Below are positions 20,875 to 33,262 of a stretch of DNA of 64,000 nucleotides, piece by piece. This DNA is from Isoetes taiwanensis. Taxonomy: Eukaryota > Streptophyta > Lycopodiopsida > Isoetales > Isoetaceae. The notes under the pieces were generated by a model. The model saw only the letters and a list, made by a program, of their open reading frames with translations, was not told the DNA's origin and ran no database searches. How positions within the stretch are numbered: position 1 is the stretch's first letter; each line of letters begins with the position of its first letter. The translations under genes and the position numbers were made by a program. The stretch is taken from contig JAJEKV010000315.1 of the NCBI GenBank assembly GCA_021234155.1, positions 1-64,000 of the forward strand. The letters are read 5' to 3'.

Positions 20875-22673
20875 TTAACCACAAATTACCAAATGCTTGC
20901 CTGTCCCAACCTTCACAGCATTCTGCATTACGCTAATGCCAGCATAGGCATCCAGCATAAGCAGATATCCAGCAGGAAAATTAGGATTCAAATTGACAAC
21001 TTTATCAAAGCATTCCATGCCTAGTTCCACGTTCCCATGCATTCGGCAAGCACTAAGCAGAGACACCCAACTGATAATATTTGGCAGGGAAGTACTCAAA
21101 AGCATATTCTGGACCTCATTCCAACATGCTGCACGACCAAGAAGATCAATCATACAGTTATAATGTTGAATGCCTGGTAACAAGCCACCATTTCTCCTCA
21201 TGGAGATGAAATGGTAACAACCCTCATCCACTAAGCCCACACGACTGCATGCAATGAGAATATTGGCAAAAGTTGCCTTATTTGGCTTAATACCTTCCCT
21301 TTGCATGTTGTTAAAACACTGTCCAGCTAGAGTTGCATATCCATTATTGGCATATCCAGCAAGCATAGCATCCCATACCACACAATCTCGGTTTGATAAT
21401 CCATTGAATACTTTACGGGCCTCGTTCATGCAGCCACATTTTGCATACATATCCATAAGGGCAGTTCCAACCACAACATCTGTCACATTTCCTTTCTCAG
21501 CTATCATCTCATGGATAATCCTTCCATATTTTGTGGCACCTGCATGTCCACAGGCTTTTAGAACACTTGAATATATAACTTTGTCTGCTTTAATGTTCAT
21601 CTTCAGCATTCTATTGAAACACTTCAACGCAAGAAGGCCTTCTTCATGCTGGGTATATCCAGAAATCATTGTACCCCATAAGACTAAATTTTGATTTGAT
21701 ATTTGATCAAAAACTTTTTGTGCCTCCTCCAGGCTTCCACACTTAGCATAAACATCAACAAGAGTGCTTCGTACAACAATATCGGACAGATGTTGACTCT
21801 TAATAATCTGTTCATGGATAACTCTGCCTTCATGTATGACTTCTGCAGTTGCACATGCCCTTAAAACACTTGAAAATGTGATTCCATCTGGTTTCAGCCC
21901 TTCATGCTGCATCTCATTGAAAAGTTCAAAAACAGATGTGCATTCCCCAGATTGAGCATAAGCAGAAATCATTGCATTCCATGACACTACACTTCGATTC
22001 AACAAATTTTCAGAACACTTTACATGCTTCCTCCAAGCTCCCACATTTTGCATACATGTCTATAAGGGTATTCCCTAAGACAGTATCCAACATAGTCCCT
22101 TCTTCATTTATCTGTTCATGCAGGATCCTGCCAAGCCTTAGGCATGCCATGCTACCTAATGCCTTCAAGACAGCCAGGTATATTACTTTGTTAGGCATAA
22201 TACCTTCGTTTTGCATCTTTTCAAAATTTCTCAAAGCAAAATATGCTTCATTGTGCTGTACATACCCTGAAATCATAGCGCCCCATGATACAACGTTTCG
22301 GTTTGGCAATTGGTCTAGAACGCCCAGAGCCTCTTCCAAGCTCCCCACATTTCGCATACATATCAATGAGAGTACTTCCTACAAAGACATCGTAATGGAA
22401 CCCATTTCTGATAATCTGATCATGGACAAGTCTTCCCTGCTGCAAAAGGCACAACATTGTGCATGCTTTAAGAGCGGCAATATATGTGTATTTTCCGATC
22501 TTCACACCCAATTTCATTACCGCATGGTACAATTCAAATGGTATAATGGCTTGCCCAAATTTTGCATTTATAGACATGAGAGCGTTCCATGCATTCAAAC
22601 TGGGGATTGCAACCCTATTGAATGCTTGATGAGAGTCAGGCAAATGTTTAGAAGAAACGAACGACAGATCCAT
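20875..22673 (-). pseudogene. PLS-class pentatricopeptide repeat protein, two frameshifts
   Basis: PPR proteins bind organellar RNA one base per repeat; PLS types usually act in mitochondria or chloroplasts in RNA editing or processing. The frame from the first ATG at 22673 carries about four PPR triplets with 'YAKCG(S/C)LEEA..VF', 'NRNVVSWGAMISGY' and 'GI(K/M)P(N/D)K..Y..VLKAC' blocks. It ends in a partial E-type region (HYNCMIDLLGRAACW, then SWVSLLSACRMHGNVELG). A frameshift near 22340 follows from four G where three would keep frame (AAATGTGGGGAGC). Another follows KVF near 22015-22020. No DYW domain is present and the last about 20 residues depart from the usual E motif, so a third break is possible. 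The product would be about 600 residues. No clear transit peptide is seen, so the 5' end may be missing. Indel errors in an otherwise good gene would explain it as well as decay. Confidence 0.8.
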
Positions 22674-22709
22674 TATGTTATTTTTGTCATACACTTCCAA
22701 AAGAAACTT

Positions 22710-23424
22710 AGCCTGCTATACAGATAAAGCATTCCTTTGTTGAACCATCAAATCTGCGGTTTGAAAATGATTGGCTTCCCATCCTGAATCATAAATCTTT
22801 TCTTGATACCAAATCAGACTTTCTTGATATTTTCATACTGTAGAAGCATTATGATTGATTTGTGAAGGCTTTCGTCGTAAATCGGACTGCCCTAATGCCC
22901 CTTCGCCTTGATGGTTTCCCCCTCCACCTTCCAAGTCCCTAAAGGTCTTGAACATTTTAAGTTCGATAGACTTCTTCTACCACTACTATTTCTTCTATAG
23001 GTAGCCTAATTTGTTGCTGCAGCTGATAGGTCCAGAAAAAGCTAGTAATTGACATTGAAGAGGTGGCTATTCCCTTAATGTGTGCCCGATCAAAAACCGT
23101 ATTTTTATAACCTAAGATTTGTGAAGGTTTTTTTTTGCTATTTGTATCGAAATACGTAGAAAGATGACGGTGGCATTTGGGTTTTGGTAAGAAGCAGTAT
23201 TTATGTTTTTCGATGGTGGAGAGGCGGATAGGAGAGCATGTGTGGTCTGGCATATGGCAATCAGGCACCGCCATTCTAAAATGGGTATTTGGCAGGTGTC
23301 GGGGCCGCGATTTGGATCAGATGGGGATCCGGCAATTTGGTTTTCTCTATTACTTCTGCAGGGCCGGAATATAGGTGAGCGCCTTCCTATTTTGTCTTTG
23401 TTTTGTTGGTTATTTTTTTTTATC
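22710..23424. other. spacer between the PPR gene and the LINE insertion
   Basis: Frames overlap on both strands without family resemblance. A GGAATATAG/GTGAGCG sequence near 23372 would make a good splice donor for a plus-strand transcript reading toward 23425, but I have no independent evidence for that transcript. Confidence 0.3.
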
Positions 23425-23523
23425 ATGTCTATGAGGAGAGCAGCAAGAAAAGCCAAGGCTCCCGCTGCCCATGTGCCCATCTTTGGTTTTGGTTCCATGC
23501 CTGTGGGTTCAGACTCAGTGTAG
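23425..23523 (+). CDS. possible 32-residue small protein
   Basis: ATG at 23425 opens MSMRRAARKAKAPAAH, then VPIFGFGSMPVGSDSV and a stop just before the LINE target site. A basic N-terminus followed by a small hydrophobic stretch and a preceding pyrimidine tract (a possible 3' splice site) make it look less random than its neighbours. No family recognised. It may equally be the last exon of a gene or chance. Confidence 0.25.
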   Translation: MSMRRAARKAKAPAAHVPIFGFGSMPVGSDSV

Positions 23524-24124
23524 ACTGATAATTCCTCTCCCATGAGAATAGCCCATCCAACATTTGGAATAGAGATACAAATCCTAGTTTCACATAATAC
23601 ATATGCTCATATCCAACCCTAATATGTAGAGCACTACATCTCCGGCCAACATGATTGGACGGCGCAGAGGCATGCTCAAAAGATTGATAGGAAGAATGCA
23701 TGAGCTGGGCGCAGAGATGAATGTTAGGCGCTTTAGGCGTACTCAACGATGGATGAGACCCAATGGATGAGGCTTTGCTCAAGTCGTTTCTCGTGGGCCG
23801 GGAATTACTCATGTCTCGAGGAATTCCAGGGGATCCATCAACTTAGTGGATAATTTGATTAGATTTGCCTCTCGTTTCTAACTCTAGGATTGGTTTCTGT
23901 AGGATTGGGTTTGATTTTTTCTTTATGTGTATTCTTTGTTTTGACAGGCCGGGATCTTTAAGAGTTGCAACTCACAATTCACAACCATTTCTTGGAGGCA
24001 GATTTGAAAGAAACCTGTTTACCATGAGTGCCCCCATTGAATTTGGTGTTGAACCGATATATCACTGGACAACTTTCTTCGACCTTCAGCATGCTCAATA
24101 CATCAGTGACATTGAAGTGGTTGT

Positions 24125-26340
24125 ATGGAGATTTCTAGCAGCAAATTAGGTTTCTGTCAACGTTCCTATGGTTCTGTGCCAGCACTGGATCCCCTGCTGG
24201 GCAGAATAATTAGTGTCCTTAGATTTGCTTCTCTGCAGAGGGTACGGGTTATCTTTTTTTCAATTTTCCTTTTTCTTGGGAGGGGTGCTTCAGTTATTCT
24301 TTGGGGGCAAAGGGAAAGACAGCCTTTTCTTCCTCTTGGTAACCGTCTTGGTCTTTCTGGCTCCTCCCTTCTTCCCTGGGGTTTATGTGGGCTCGTTTTG
24401 GTGAATCCTTCCAAAATGATGAGGACCAAGAACAGTGTGGTTGGATCTTCGGGGGCGCGAACCAACATTGAGGATGAGGAATGGACTCAGATATTCTGGC
24501 TCGAGGACCGGAAGGACCAGGGATGGAAACTGCTCAAAGAAATTCATACGGGGCTGGAAATCATCAAAGATCAACAGAAAGCTGCTGCTTTGTGTATGGG
24601 AATTCAAGAGCAAGTTGCGATTAGAGCATGCAAAGAAAAGATGGACATGATTGACAGGGATTACTGGGAAGGCAGAGCCAATGATAGGGACTGGATCTGG
24701 AATATGCTGGGTTTTGCACAGGTTATGGACACTTCTCTCTATAAACTCATCACAGTGAAACAAGGGCACACGGAATTCGACTGCTGCAGTCTTAAAAATG
24801 GCATCTTCCGAGCTTCTATGGACGAGATGCTGGCTAAGGTAAAAGACCTTATCATTCAATGGGACGGTTTGAAAGGGGCCACCAAGGCAAGTATCAAATT
24901 GATCAGAAGATGGGAAAGTGTTGAGGATCGTGTGATTGGAAGACACAGGAGAGCTTTTAAAGCAAGCTTAAAGAACGAAGAAATTCTGAAGGTGATAGCG
25001 ACATCCCGCGAGGTATATCAGATGAGGTTAAAGAAAAATGCCAAGAAATGCAGCATCAAGGATAGCAATGGTTTTTTCAACTCGGTGGAAGTCGACACTT
25101 GTGATTGCGAGAACTGCAATGACGTCGAGCTCTCTGGACTCAATATTATAAAGAACAAGATAGGAGATGACAAAATTAGCAATGCTATTCCGGTTATGGG
25201 TAAAGGCGACAAAGCCAAAGGTTCGAACTCTCATCTGTCTTATAAAAATGTACTTTTGAAGAATGTAGCCTCGAATTCTCCCAAAGTTTCTGGATTTAAT
25301 AATGTTAATAATAGTAACAGGAATTTCATTGATCTCTTTGAGGTCCAGAACTCCTCTGCTACTGACATCTTCTCCAGAAAGGCCATTCTCATCCATTTCC
25401 TGCTCAAATGCCCATCGCAGAGTAAGATTAAGTTATGGATTACTAAGAATCAGCACATTCCCATCCTGTCCATCCTGAAACTTGACAACAGAACCTTCCA
25501 GGTGGTGTGCAGAGATGAGATCAGTGAGGATGAAGCTTGATTTCATATCCAACTCTCCCTTTTATATCATGAGGTGGACGACTGATTTCATTCCCGGGAA
25601 GGAGGATAGCATCTGTACCTCAACGTGGATCACTTTTCCCAATATTTCCCTGACTTTTTGGACCCGCTCACATTTAACTACCATTTCTAACTGCCTGGGC
25701 GAGGTCCTTGAGGTCAGCTTGCCTCAAACCAACTATCCTTCGGTTTGCATATCCAAACCCATCCTCTCTGACTGGCATAGGAATCTCAAAATCAGGGTTA
25801 GTGCCAATGGCTTCATGGACCTTAAAATTATCTATTCCAAAACCCCTGTTCTGATTCCTAACTTTAAAGGGAAGATCCCTGTGAATCAAGAGGAGGTTAG
25901 GCAGGTTTGTGTTCCTAAAAAGAACAAAGAGGTGAAAATGGACTATGGGGCCACTTCAGGTAATCAGAATCTTGCCAAGATCAGTATCCAAATTGGGACT
26001 CGGGTCCAATTATTTTCAAAGACTAGCCTCACCAAGTGAAGATCAATATTGACAAAGATATGGTGGTCACGCTCAAAAATATCAACCTTTGGTTAAAATC
26101 GATTTACTGTGGAATATCTTTCTATCTTTACCTAAATTTCCTGATTTCCCTCAGATGTGAGAGATCACCAATTTTGATCAGAAAATCGAGGATCTATTAG
26201 ACATCGAGGAAGAAGGCTGGAAATTGGTTGACAAGAAGAAAGGAAGAGGAAAGAAGAAATTCTATCAAGGCCCTAGCAGAGCTAGTCCAAGAAAATCCAC
26301 CATCCAAGCTGGACAGGTGATAGGGAAATATAAGTACTAA
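24125..26340 (+). pseudogene. LINE ORF1, RNA-binding protein with DUF4283-like domain, frameshifted
   Basis: The first open part is 24125-25540; a start at 24418-24421 (MMRTKN) is also possible because the first 98 codons have an untranslated look. The middle is Lys/Glu-rich. The DUF4283 wording begins at RKAILIHFLLKCPSQSKIK and 'ILKLDNRTFQVVCRDE'. It then shifts frame near 25530 to continue LDFISNSPFYIMRWTTDFIP and TWITFPNISLTFW...LGEVLEV. In plant L1 elements this domain sits in the ORF1 protein that coats the RNA. After another break the C-terminus reads EEEGWKLVDKKKGRGKKKFY and stops at 26340. No CCHC knuckle is seen. Confidence 0.7.
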
Positions 26341-29300
26341 TGGATAAAAGTATTAACTGTGTAACCTGGAATCTCCAGGGGATCAATTAATAGCTGCATT
26401 AAAAGAGATAGGTTGAAGGTCTGTATTTCCTCTTTTAACCCTGATATTCTGTTTATTCAAGAGCACAAAATTCATGACTCCAATCACCAGGTTATGATTA
26501 GTAAAACTCTTCCCCTGCATAATCTTTGGTCTATTCTTGCTAAACCACTCTTCAAGCAGAATTGCCGTGGCATGGAGGAATAGTCTCAACATATCTGATG
26601 TGTATATGGTCAATGGTAGGGATGGTAGGTGGCAGATTCTGTTGGGTACTCTGTTTAAAACCAGGGTGGCCTTAGTTAATATCTATGCTTTTAATAATCC
26701 TAGTGATAGGGTAGGAATTTGGAATACGGTTAAAAATAGCCTTGATATTTAAAATTTGATGAGTGTATTTTAGGTGATCTTAATATGGTTACTAACGGGT
26801 TCATGAAGAACAAGAACTTCAGGCCTCTGTGGGCTGAAGAGAAGAATGCTTGGAGGAACCTTATCAGTGGCTACAACCTGTTGTTGGCCAGAACGAAACC
26901 CAACTCCTATAGCTGGATGGATAAAAGAAGTGATCCCACTCTATGCCTCCATGACAGGTTCTATCTCTCTGAGAATCTTTGGAACTACAGTAATAAGGTC
27001 TGTAACATGGAAGGTTATACTCTCCTCGATCATTATCCCCAGCAGATGATTATTTCAGATAGGAATGTGGTTAAAAAGAAAGTTACGTATTTTAAGTTGA
27101 ATACTAATCTGTTGGATCAAGATGATTTCATGGACAGGTTACAACATGTTATATCTAGGTTTCCTAAGCCTGATGGGCCAACTGGCTGGATGTTTTGGTG
27201 GATAACAGTATCTAAGGCCATCAAGAATTGGCTAAAGGAGTGGGGCAAAGGCATACATAAGCAGAAAATGGCCTTACTCCAGAATCTGAGGGACTCTCTT
27301 CCACAAGCTCCTGAGGCAATGAAGGATAACATTAAGGCTGATATTTGAAGAGAAGAAATCAGAATTGCCCAAGGGTAGAGGCTCAAAGCCAAGATAAGAG
27401 AGATAAAAGATGATGAAAGATGCAGCTCAAAGTTTTTCTTTGCCAAGGCAAAAGGAAGGATCAAGAGAAATCACATTTTTGATATCAAGGTTGGGGATGA
27501 AGTAATTATGGAGGAAGATCGAATTAAAAAGGCGGCCTTGGAGCACTTCACCAACATTATGGGAACCAATCATGACTGCCAGTCTAACAGCATGAATGAA
27601 TTCATAAATATTCAACCCAAGGTTACGGATGAAGACAACGATTTTTTACACAGGCCCTTTACCAATGCTGAGCTTCTCCTGACTGCCCGTGAGATGGACA
27701 AGGGTAAAGCCCCAGGGCCAGATGGCCTCCTAGTTGAATTCTTTCTAAAAGCGTGGCCTATTCTTGGGGATTGCATTACATGCTTAGCCAATGAATTTAG
27801 GTAAGAAATGTCTGGATGCCAGAATCAATACTAGTCTTATCACGCTTATTCCTAAGGTGGATATGCCAGCCTCCTTCTCATAATACAAGCCAATTTCTCT
27901 CTCCAATGTGATCTACAAGTTAATTTCTGGGACTATTGCCAGGAGACTCAAATCTGTGCTGGACAGGATTATTAGCTCCTCTCATGCTGCATATCTTAAA
28001 GACAGATTCATTTTAGACAATGTGGTTACAGCCATTCTAGGCCTCAACTGGGCCAAGGATTCTAATCAGGACACTGCGCTAATCAAGCTTGACATTACTA
28101 AAGCATTTGATACAGTAAATTGGAACTTCCTCTTTAAGTGCTGCAGTGCTATGGGCTTCTCCAATGAGGTAATTCTTATCTTTAGAACTATTCTTACCAA
28201 TTCAAGATCTTCGGTTCTCATTAATGGGGAGTGTAGTCCCTTTTTTTCCTCTGAAAAGAGGGGTAAAGCAAGGGTGCCCTTTAGCCCCTTTTCTCTTCCG
28301 TATCATCATGGAGGTCCTTCATTGCAAATTGGAGGATGCTAAAAACTCTAACTTGATCCAAGGATTAAACCTTCCAGATAATGATGAGGGAATGGATCAA
28401 ATTTTGAATGGCCATTTTGCAGATGACACCTTCATTCTGGTTTCCGTGGATAACCAGTCCATCATTAATACTCAAGTCATTTTGGAGAACTTTGGAATTG
28501 CATCGGGCTGCAAGATCAATCCTATCAAATCAGAAGTCTTGGCCAAAGATCAGGTAAAAGGAGAGCAAACAACTGATCTCTTGGGCTGTAAGTATATTAT
28601 TCCAACCAACTCTTCCAAAATTCTGGGTATTCCTTATGCTTTAAAAGGCAGCCCTTCTGATATTTGGACAGATATCATCGAGAAATTTCAAAGAAAGGTG
28701 GACAATCTTAACTCTAAGTATATCTCTAAGCAAGGCCGAGCAATCATTGCTAGCTCGGTTATTTCCTCTTCTCATGTCTATCAATCTTTAGTGATCCTAG
28801 CTCCCAAAAAAGTTTTTAATAAGCTGCAGAGTATTATTGGCATGTTCATTTCATGTGGCCAGAATAGAAGGTGTTGGACCCCAGTGGCTATGTCAGAATA
28901 CTGTAAAAAGAAGAAAGAAGGGGGTCTAGAGGTCATAAACATTGAGAAGCAGGGCTTAGCACTTGCTGCCAAGTACTTTTTTAAAGCAGCCCATAATTTG
29001 ATTAAGCATCTAATTTCAATTATCATTAGACATTATTTAAGGAAGTGTTGGTCTTTTGGCTGGAGGCAGCTCAAGGTAGTTCTTCCTCACTCTATCTACT
29101 TTCCGTTCACTGTCCCTAGATCTACCCCGGCTTTGATCAAGAAATGGATTAAGGCTTGGTACTCGGTCAGGGGAGTGTTCAACTGGAAAGAAGGGCTATC
29201 TATGGACCAATCTATTTTTGGAACCCTGCTATTCTTACTAATGATCCCTCTTTATGTTTAGCCTGTCATTTTCCAGATCAAACCAAGCTCTAGATTACCA

Positions 29301-30010
29301 AGGGAATTAATCTTATCAGAGATATGTACAATGAGGAAGGGATTATCCCTTTCGTGTGGACTCCATCCTAGCTGAAGAAGGAGAAACATGCGAGAACCTC
29401 TACAATAATATTTGTACTACCACCTTGCTTCACGGAGAATGGTCCAATGAAAATCACCATGGCTACCTCCAACCTTTTTGGTTATAATCTCTCCTCTATG
29501 AACTCCCCGACTTCTTTTTTGCCCCGACAATCCAACGATCAAGGATTTACATTCTGTTATGGAGAATTTGGAAAGGGCGTAACACTTTTATCTTCAATTA
29601 TGAGATTACGCACCCTGAAGCTGTCATCAAGCAGATTACTTATGATATTAACTGGATTATTGCTGCTATTTAGATCATACTTATGGTTTTTTCTTCGATT
29701 TCAGGAATCATCTTTGTACTGGTGCGAAGGATTAAATGGAGAAAGATTGATCCCAATGCCAACATGGAGTGGCTCAAAGTATTCGGACCCCCGAATCTGT
29801 ATGGTCATGAAGAACCCTGTTTTTGCAACTGTTGTTGCGACCAAAACCCAGATGTTAGAAGAGCTCCACTATGCGATGCCAAAGACAACAGAGGGATATT
29901 CAATATGGCCAAAGCTGAATCCTGTCTTTGCGCATTCTGTGTTCTCGCGATTATGGTCATGGGAAGAGGGCGGAAAATTACCAATTTCAACCTCAAATCC
30001 CCCTTCTAGT
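26340..30010 (+). pseudogene. LINE ORF2, endonuclease and reverse transcriptase, multiply frameshifted
   Basis: Starts MDKSINCVTWNLQGI, the first strand of an APE-type endonuclease, then PDILFIQEHKI. Endonuclease wording continues at 26537-26752 (VALVNIYAF) and 26785-27348 (SYSWMDKRSDPT). RT blocks are KGKAPGPDG (near 27705), LIKLDITKAFDTVNW (near 28083), RGVKQGCPLAP (near 28258) and FADDTFI (near 28418), the catalytic YADD box in variant form. The thumb and connection region runs to about 29260. A zf-RVT-like end reads LWRIWKGRNTFIFNYEI near 29560. Stops follow GIN early in the endonuclease, and frame changes occur near 27350, 27805 and 28230-28260, among others. ORF2 nicks target DNA and primes reverse transcription there. 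Confidence 0.85.
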
Positions 30011-30220
30011 CTTCTTATTCCATGCATCCTACTACTATCAGAAACAGTACCTATCTCATGATTTTACTGTCTATCTTTCTAACTACTCTCTATTAATGGG
30101 TTATACTTCCCAGTAAAAAGTAAACTTTTGTAACTTTACTTCTACATAATTATACATATCGGCCTTCGATCAAAAAAAGAAAATAATTCCTCTCCCATGC
30201 CTAATCTTGCAATGAACTAG

Positions 30221-30415
30221 GAGGCAATTAATGTCTTTGTGACACTAGGACTGTCAGGGCAAGATGCCTACTTAGTTTTCTTGATGCCCTTTCTTGATCC
30301 TCGCCAATCGCTGGACGCCCTGTACGAATATCAGCAAAAACAACTAGAGGGTCTGGGTGCTTTTAATTCAATGGTTAAATTTCTTAGTATGTGGGATAAT
30401 ATGTACAATAGCATC
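30221..30415 (+). other. unrecognised exon-like open segment beside the LINE target site
   Basis: Directly after ACTAG (a possible 3' splice site at 30216-30220) the frame reads EAINVFVTLGLSGQDAYLVF, then LMPFLDPRQSLDALYEYQ and a helix-like stretch to DNMYNS. Composition is protein-like and the frame stays open to 30631, but from about 30411 it runs into a repeat. I do not recognise the family. It may be an exon of a gene the LINE interrupted. Confidence 0.3.
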
Positions 30416-30545
30416 GATCCGAGCCATTGGATCGCCATTCGGGAAGGGACGAGCTACTATATCGCCATTTTCTTCGTGACCGGTTATCGGCCTTTCTCAC
30501 AGCTCTTCTTCTATTCTCGTTTCCCACCCTTCCTTTACACATCTT
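30411..30545 (+). repeat. dispersed repeat R1, copy 1
   Basis: It shares 'tagcatcgatccgag', 'ggatcgccat', 'gggacgagctactatatc' and 'cttcttctattctcgt' in order with 40235-40350. The two copies lie about 10 kb apart in the same orientation. Confidence 0.75.
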
Positions 30546-33120
30546 TATTGCTTTCTCCTTTCTTTCCAAACCTTTCCCCAGAACCCTTTTTCCGATTCTT
30601 TTCCAAATCTTTCATGCAACCCTTTTTGTGATTTAGTCTTTTTCCCGCTCCTAACGATGCTTTTCTTGTTAGCTTTTACATGCTTTTGTCACAAATAACA
30701 GCTCGATTCATGGTAGCCCCAGATTGGGACCGGTATGATTTTCTATGCACTTTAGAAAGGCACCAAGAGGGAATCGACCATCGGGCATCGGTAATGCTTG
30801 TTGATTCATGCATGTCTTTTATGTATTAATTTCTTATTACAGTGACGCGACTGGCTGTGAGCATTGATATCTCTCGTTATTGGATTTGATTCATACTTTT
30901 TATCGTTCTTCTATTTCGATTCTTGCTTTACTACATGCATCATGAAGTCCGCTGCCTTTCGGGATTTTAGAGTTCGATTCCTCTTTTACTAGATCGGCCT
31001 ATAGGCCAGCCTTTCGAATCGCCTTCATACCCGCCTCCAATGGTCTCGGATTAGCCCCTGCCATGATCTCTTGTCTCGATCTCTAAAAGAAATGGCCGAC
31101 ACACGTAAGGTGAAAATGGTAATATGGACGATGAATCGGCGCGACAACTAGACGGAGCAAGAGATTCGCTGGCGTCATCAAATCTTCGATGTGGTACGCT
31201 GCTCGATTTTGGTGTTGGTTTCTTTGACAGGTTGTCTCCTTTATCATAAGACTTCTCATCCAGACTTTGAATTCCATTGCTTTGCATGTCATGAGACTTC
31301 TTTCAAATTGGAGAAATTGTATTCATATTGTTTTGCAAGTTTTTCAGATAATTCCTCGTGTCCATTCGTTGTTACTTCATCAATTTTCAACGGGTTGGAT
31401 CTCGATGCTTAACCTTTACCCAGATTTGTGCTCTTTGCTCGGCAATCTAGCGCCCCATCTCTGCACACGCGGAGTGCACACATTTTTCGCCTCGGCATCT
31501 AGTGCCCCATCGAACCCTCCAGATTCTTTTTGTTCCATTAGCAGACCCGGAGTTGTTAAAACTTTTTCGCCTGGCTTTCGACACATGCATGTTTAGAACA
31601 ACGAAGCTTGCTCTATCTTCTTTTTATTAATCTTCGATTATTCCGCAAAGGAGTACCATTTTGCCTAAGCAATGTAGTAGATCCGTGCCAGAATAGCCGT
31701 AACCCCTGCATTGTGTAGCAATGCAACACAGGGACGTTTTCAAACCGGGTCGATGGGCCCGCACATGAAGGCCGATTTACCATTCCCCTCGCGGCATTTC
31801 CCATTTCCGGATTAGCTCTCCTCCACTCGGTTGGAGCGAAAAGTCTTCTAGTCACCCCTTTACCAATCTGAATGGCCCCATATGAATTTTCTGTTTCTGT
31901 TTTCATTATTGCTTCCGAACCATCCAATTCTCCCCTCACACTTCCTCCTACAACCGCATGCATCCTCATCCCTTTGTTTTGTAAACTCTTCAAAGATGCT
32001 TTCGCCCATCATCCGGCCATCGCTATCCGCCATCGCATTGCATAGGCATATTTTAATTTGGTTCTCACACCCATCGCTGTAACACCCGCCTAGCACATGG
32101 ACCGGATTCGATTTCTAATGAGCTAAGGCTTGGTGGTCATGCGCTTGTCACAAACACTTTCCTTTGTTTTTCCTCCATGGTATCAGACTTTGTTTTTATA
32201 TGATTCACATTACTTGACCCTTGTTCACAGGAATTGGAATTTGTTTTTGCATTTGATTGCATGCTTATGCTCAAAGATGACATGATTCAGATTAATTTCC
32301 TTATTTCGAACCGTTCTATTCTCATTATATGTGTCCGTTGATAACATGCTCTTAACGATAGAACTATATACATCCATTCATTCATTCTTAGCGGTCGATG
32401 TCATCTTCACACATGGGACATTCAATTTCTTTTCTATTATGAAGTTGCTAAGTCATCCTCTACATTTCATCCTTCTTGGCACCATGGCTCCATTATTCAT
32501 GCTTAAATCCAAGGTTGATATAAGTTTGTTAGTTGCATAATATCTATTGCACTTACTTAATTTTATGGTGATTAACACCAACTGATCAACGTGCATTGTG
32601 GGATGAATGATGGTCATATGTGTAGCTTGAGTTTATCCGGTGCCCGGGCATGGGTCTACATTCGTGGTTGGAGTGTTTTCGATAAGTTGGATTTGAATCT
32701 ATTTCTGATGATAGAGACACATTTTCTAACATATAGTGTGTCTTCCCACGATTCCAAATTGATAATTGGTGTGTTTTTCCATGAGGGCAATTTGAACGTG
32801 TATTTTATTTTGAAACATAAGGGGTGAATATGGTTAGTGACTTGCATTCATCTTATAGGGATACTTTCACTTATTATCATATGTATGATTTGGGTATGGA
32901 AATGAAGGGAAACAAACTTATTACGTTATCATATTGCTCTTGCGGGACTTTTTTGAGTTTGTTATTTGGTGGGTTTTTTGCATCTAGCCCCTAGTATACC
33001 CCGTCAATTTACACTTATTGATTTTTGATGGTTCTTATGAGTGATATAACGGTTTCCCTTCTTGTTTTACAAAGCCATCAATTTAATTGCCTCATCATTT
33101 ATGCATCTAGAGCTGCATTT
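30546..33120. other. pyrimidine-rich non-coding DNA
   Basis: Plus strand rich in C and T with many short frames on both strands and no recognisable domain. I see no gene. Confidence 0.45.
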
Positions 33121-33262
33121 TTTTTTGTTGAAGGACGCCAGACTTTATTCAATCAAGGAGTCAAATACAAGTATAAATGCAGAGACAGGAATAAAATCTC
33201 AGCGGATAAGCGGAGACCCACCGAAAGTGAAGCAACCCCGCCTAAGCATAAGAGTCTGCATT
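33119..33262 (-). mobile_element. short 5'-truncated LINE 3' end
   Basis: On the plus strand a T-tract is followed by 'gttgaaggacgccagac' and 'tttattcaatcaagg'. On the minus strand this is an L1-type 3' end 'TGGCGTCCTTCAAC' plus poly-A. Flanks 'agagctgcatt' (left) and 'agagtctgcatt' (right) could be a target-site duplication with one indel. Related in layout to the longer LINE end at 42548. Confidence 0.5.

Larger units (their letters stand above)
23545..30182 (+). mobile_element. end-to-end L1-type LINE with 17-bp target-site duplication
   Basis: The 17 bases ATAATTCCTCTCCCATG occur at 23528-23544 and again at 30183-30199, right after a short A-rich tail (caaaaaaagaaa). Inside, in order, are a 5' untranslated part, ORF1 with a DUF4283-like domain, an endonuclease, reverse transcriptase and a zf-RVT-like tail. 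ORF1 ends and ORF2 starts in the overlapping sequence TAATG (26338-26342). The length of 6,638 bp fits a full-length plant L1. Both ORFs are interrupted, so this copy cannot make intact proteins as written. Confidence 0.9.

Noticed and set aside
21254-22727. Plus-strand frames of 146 and 263 codons
   Set aside because: They are antisense shadows of the PPR repeats.
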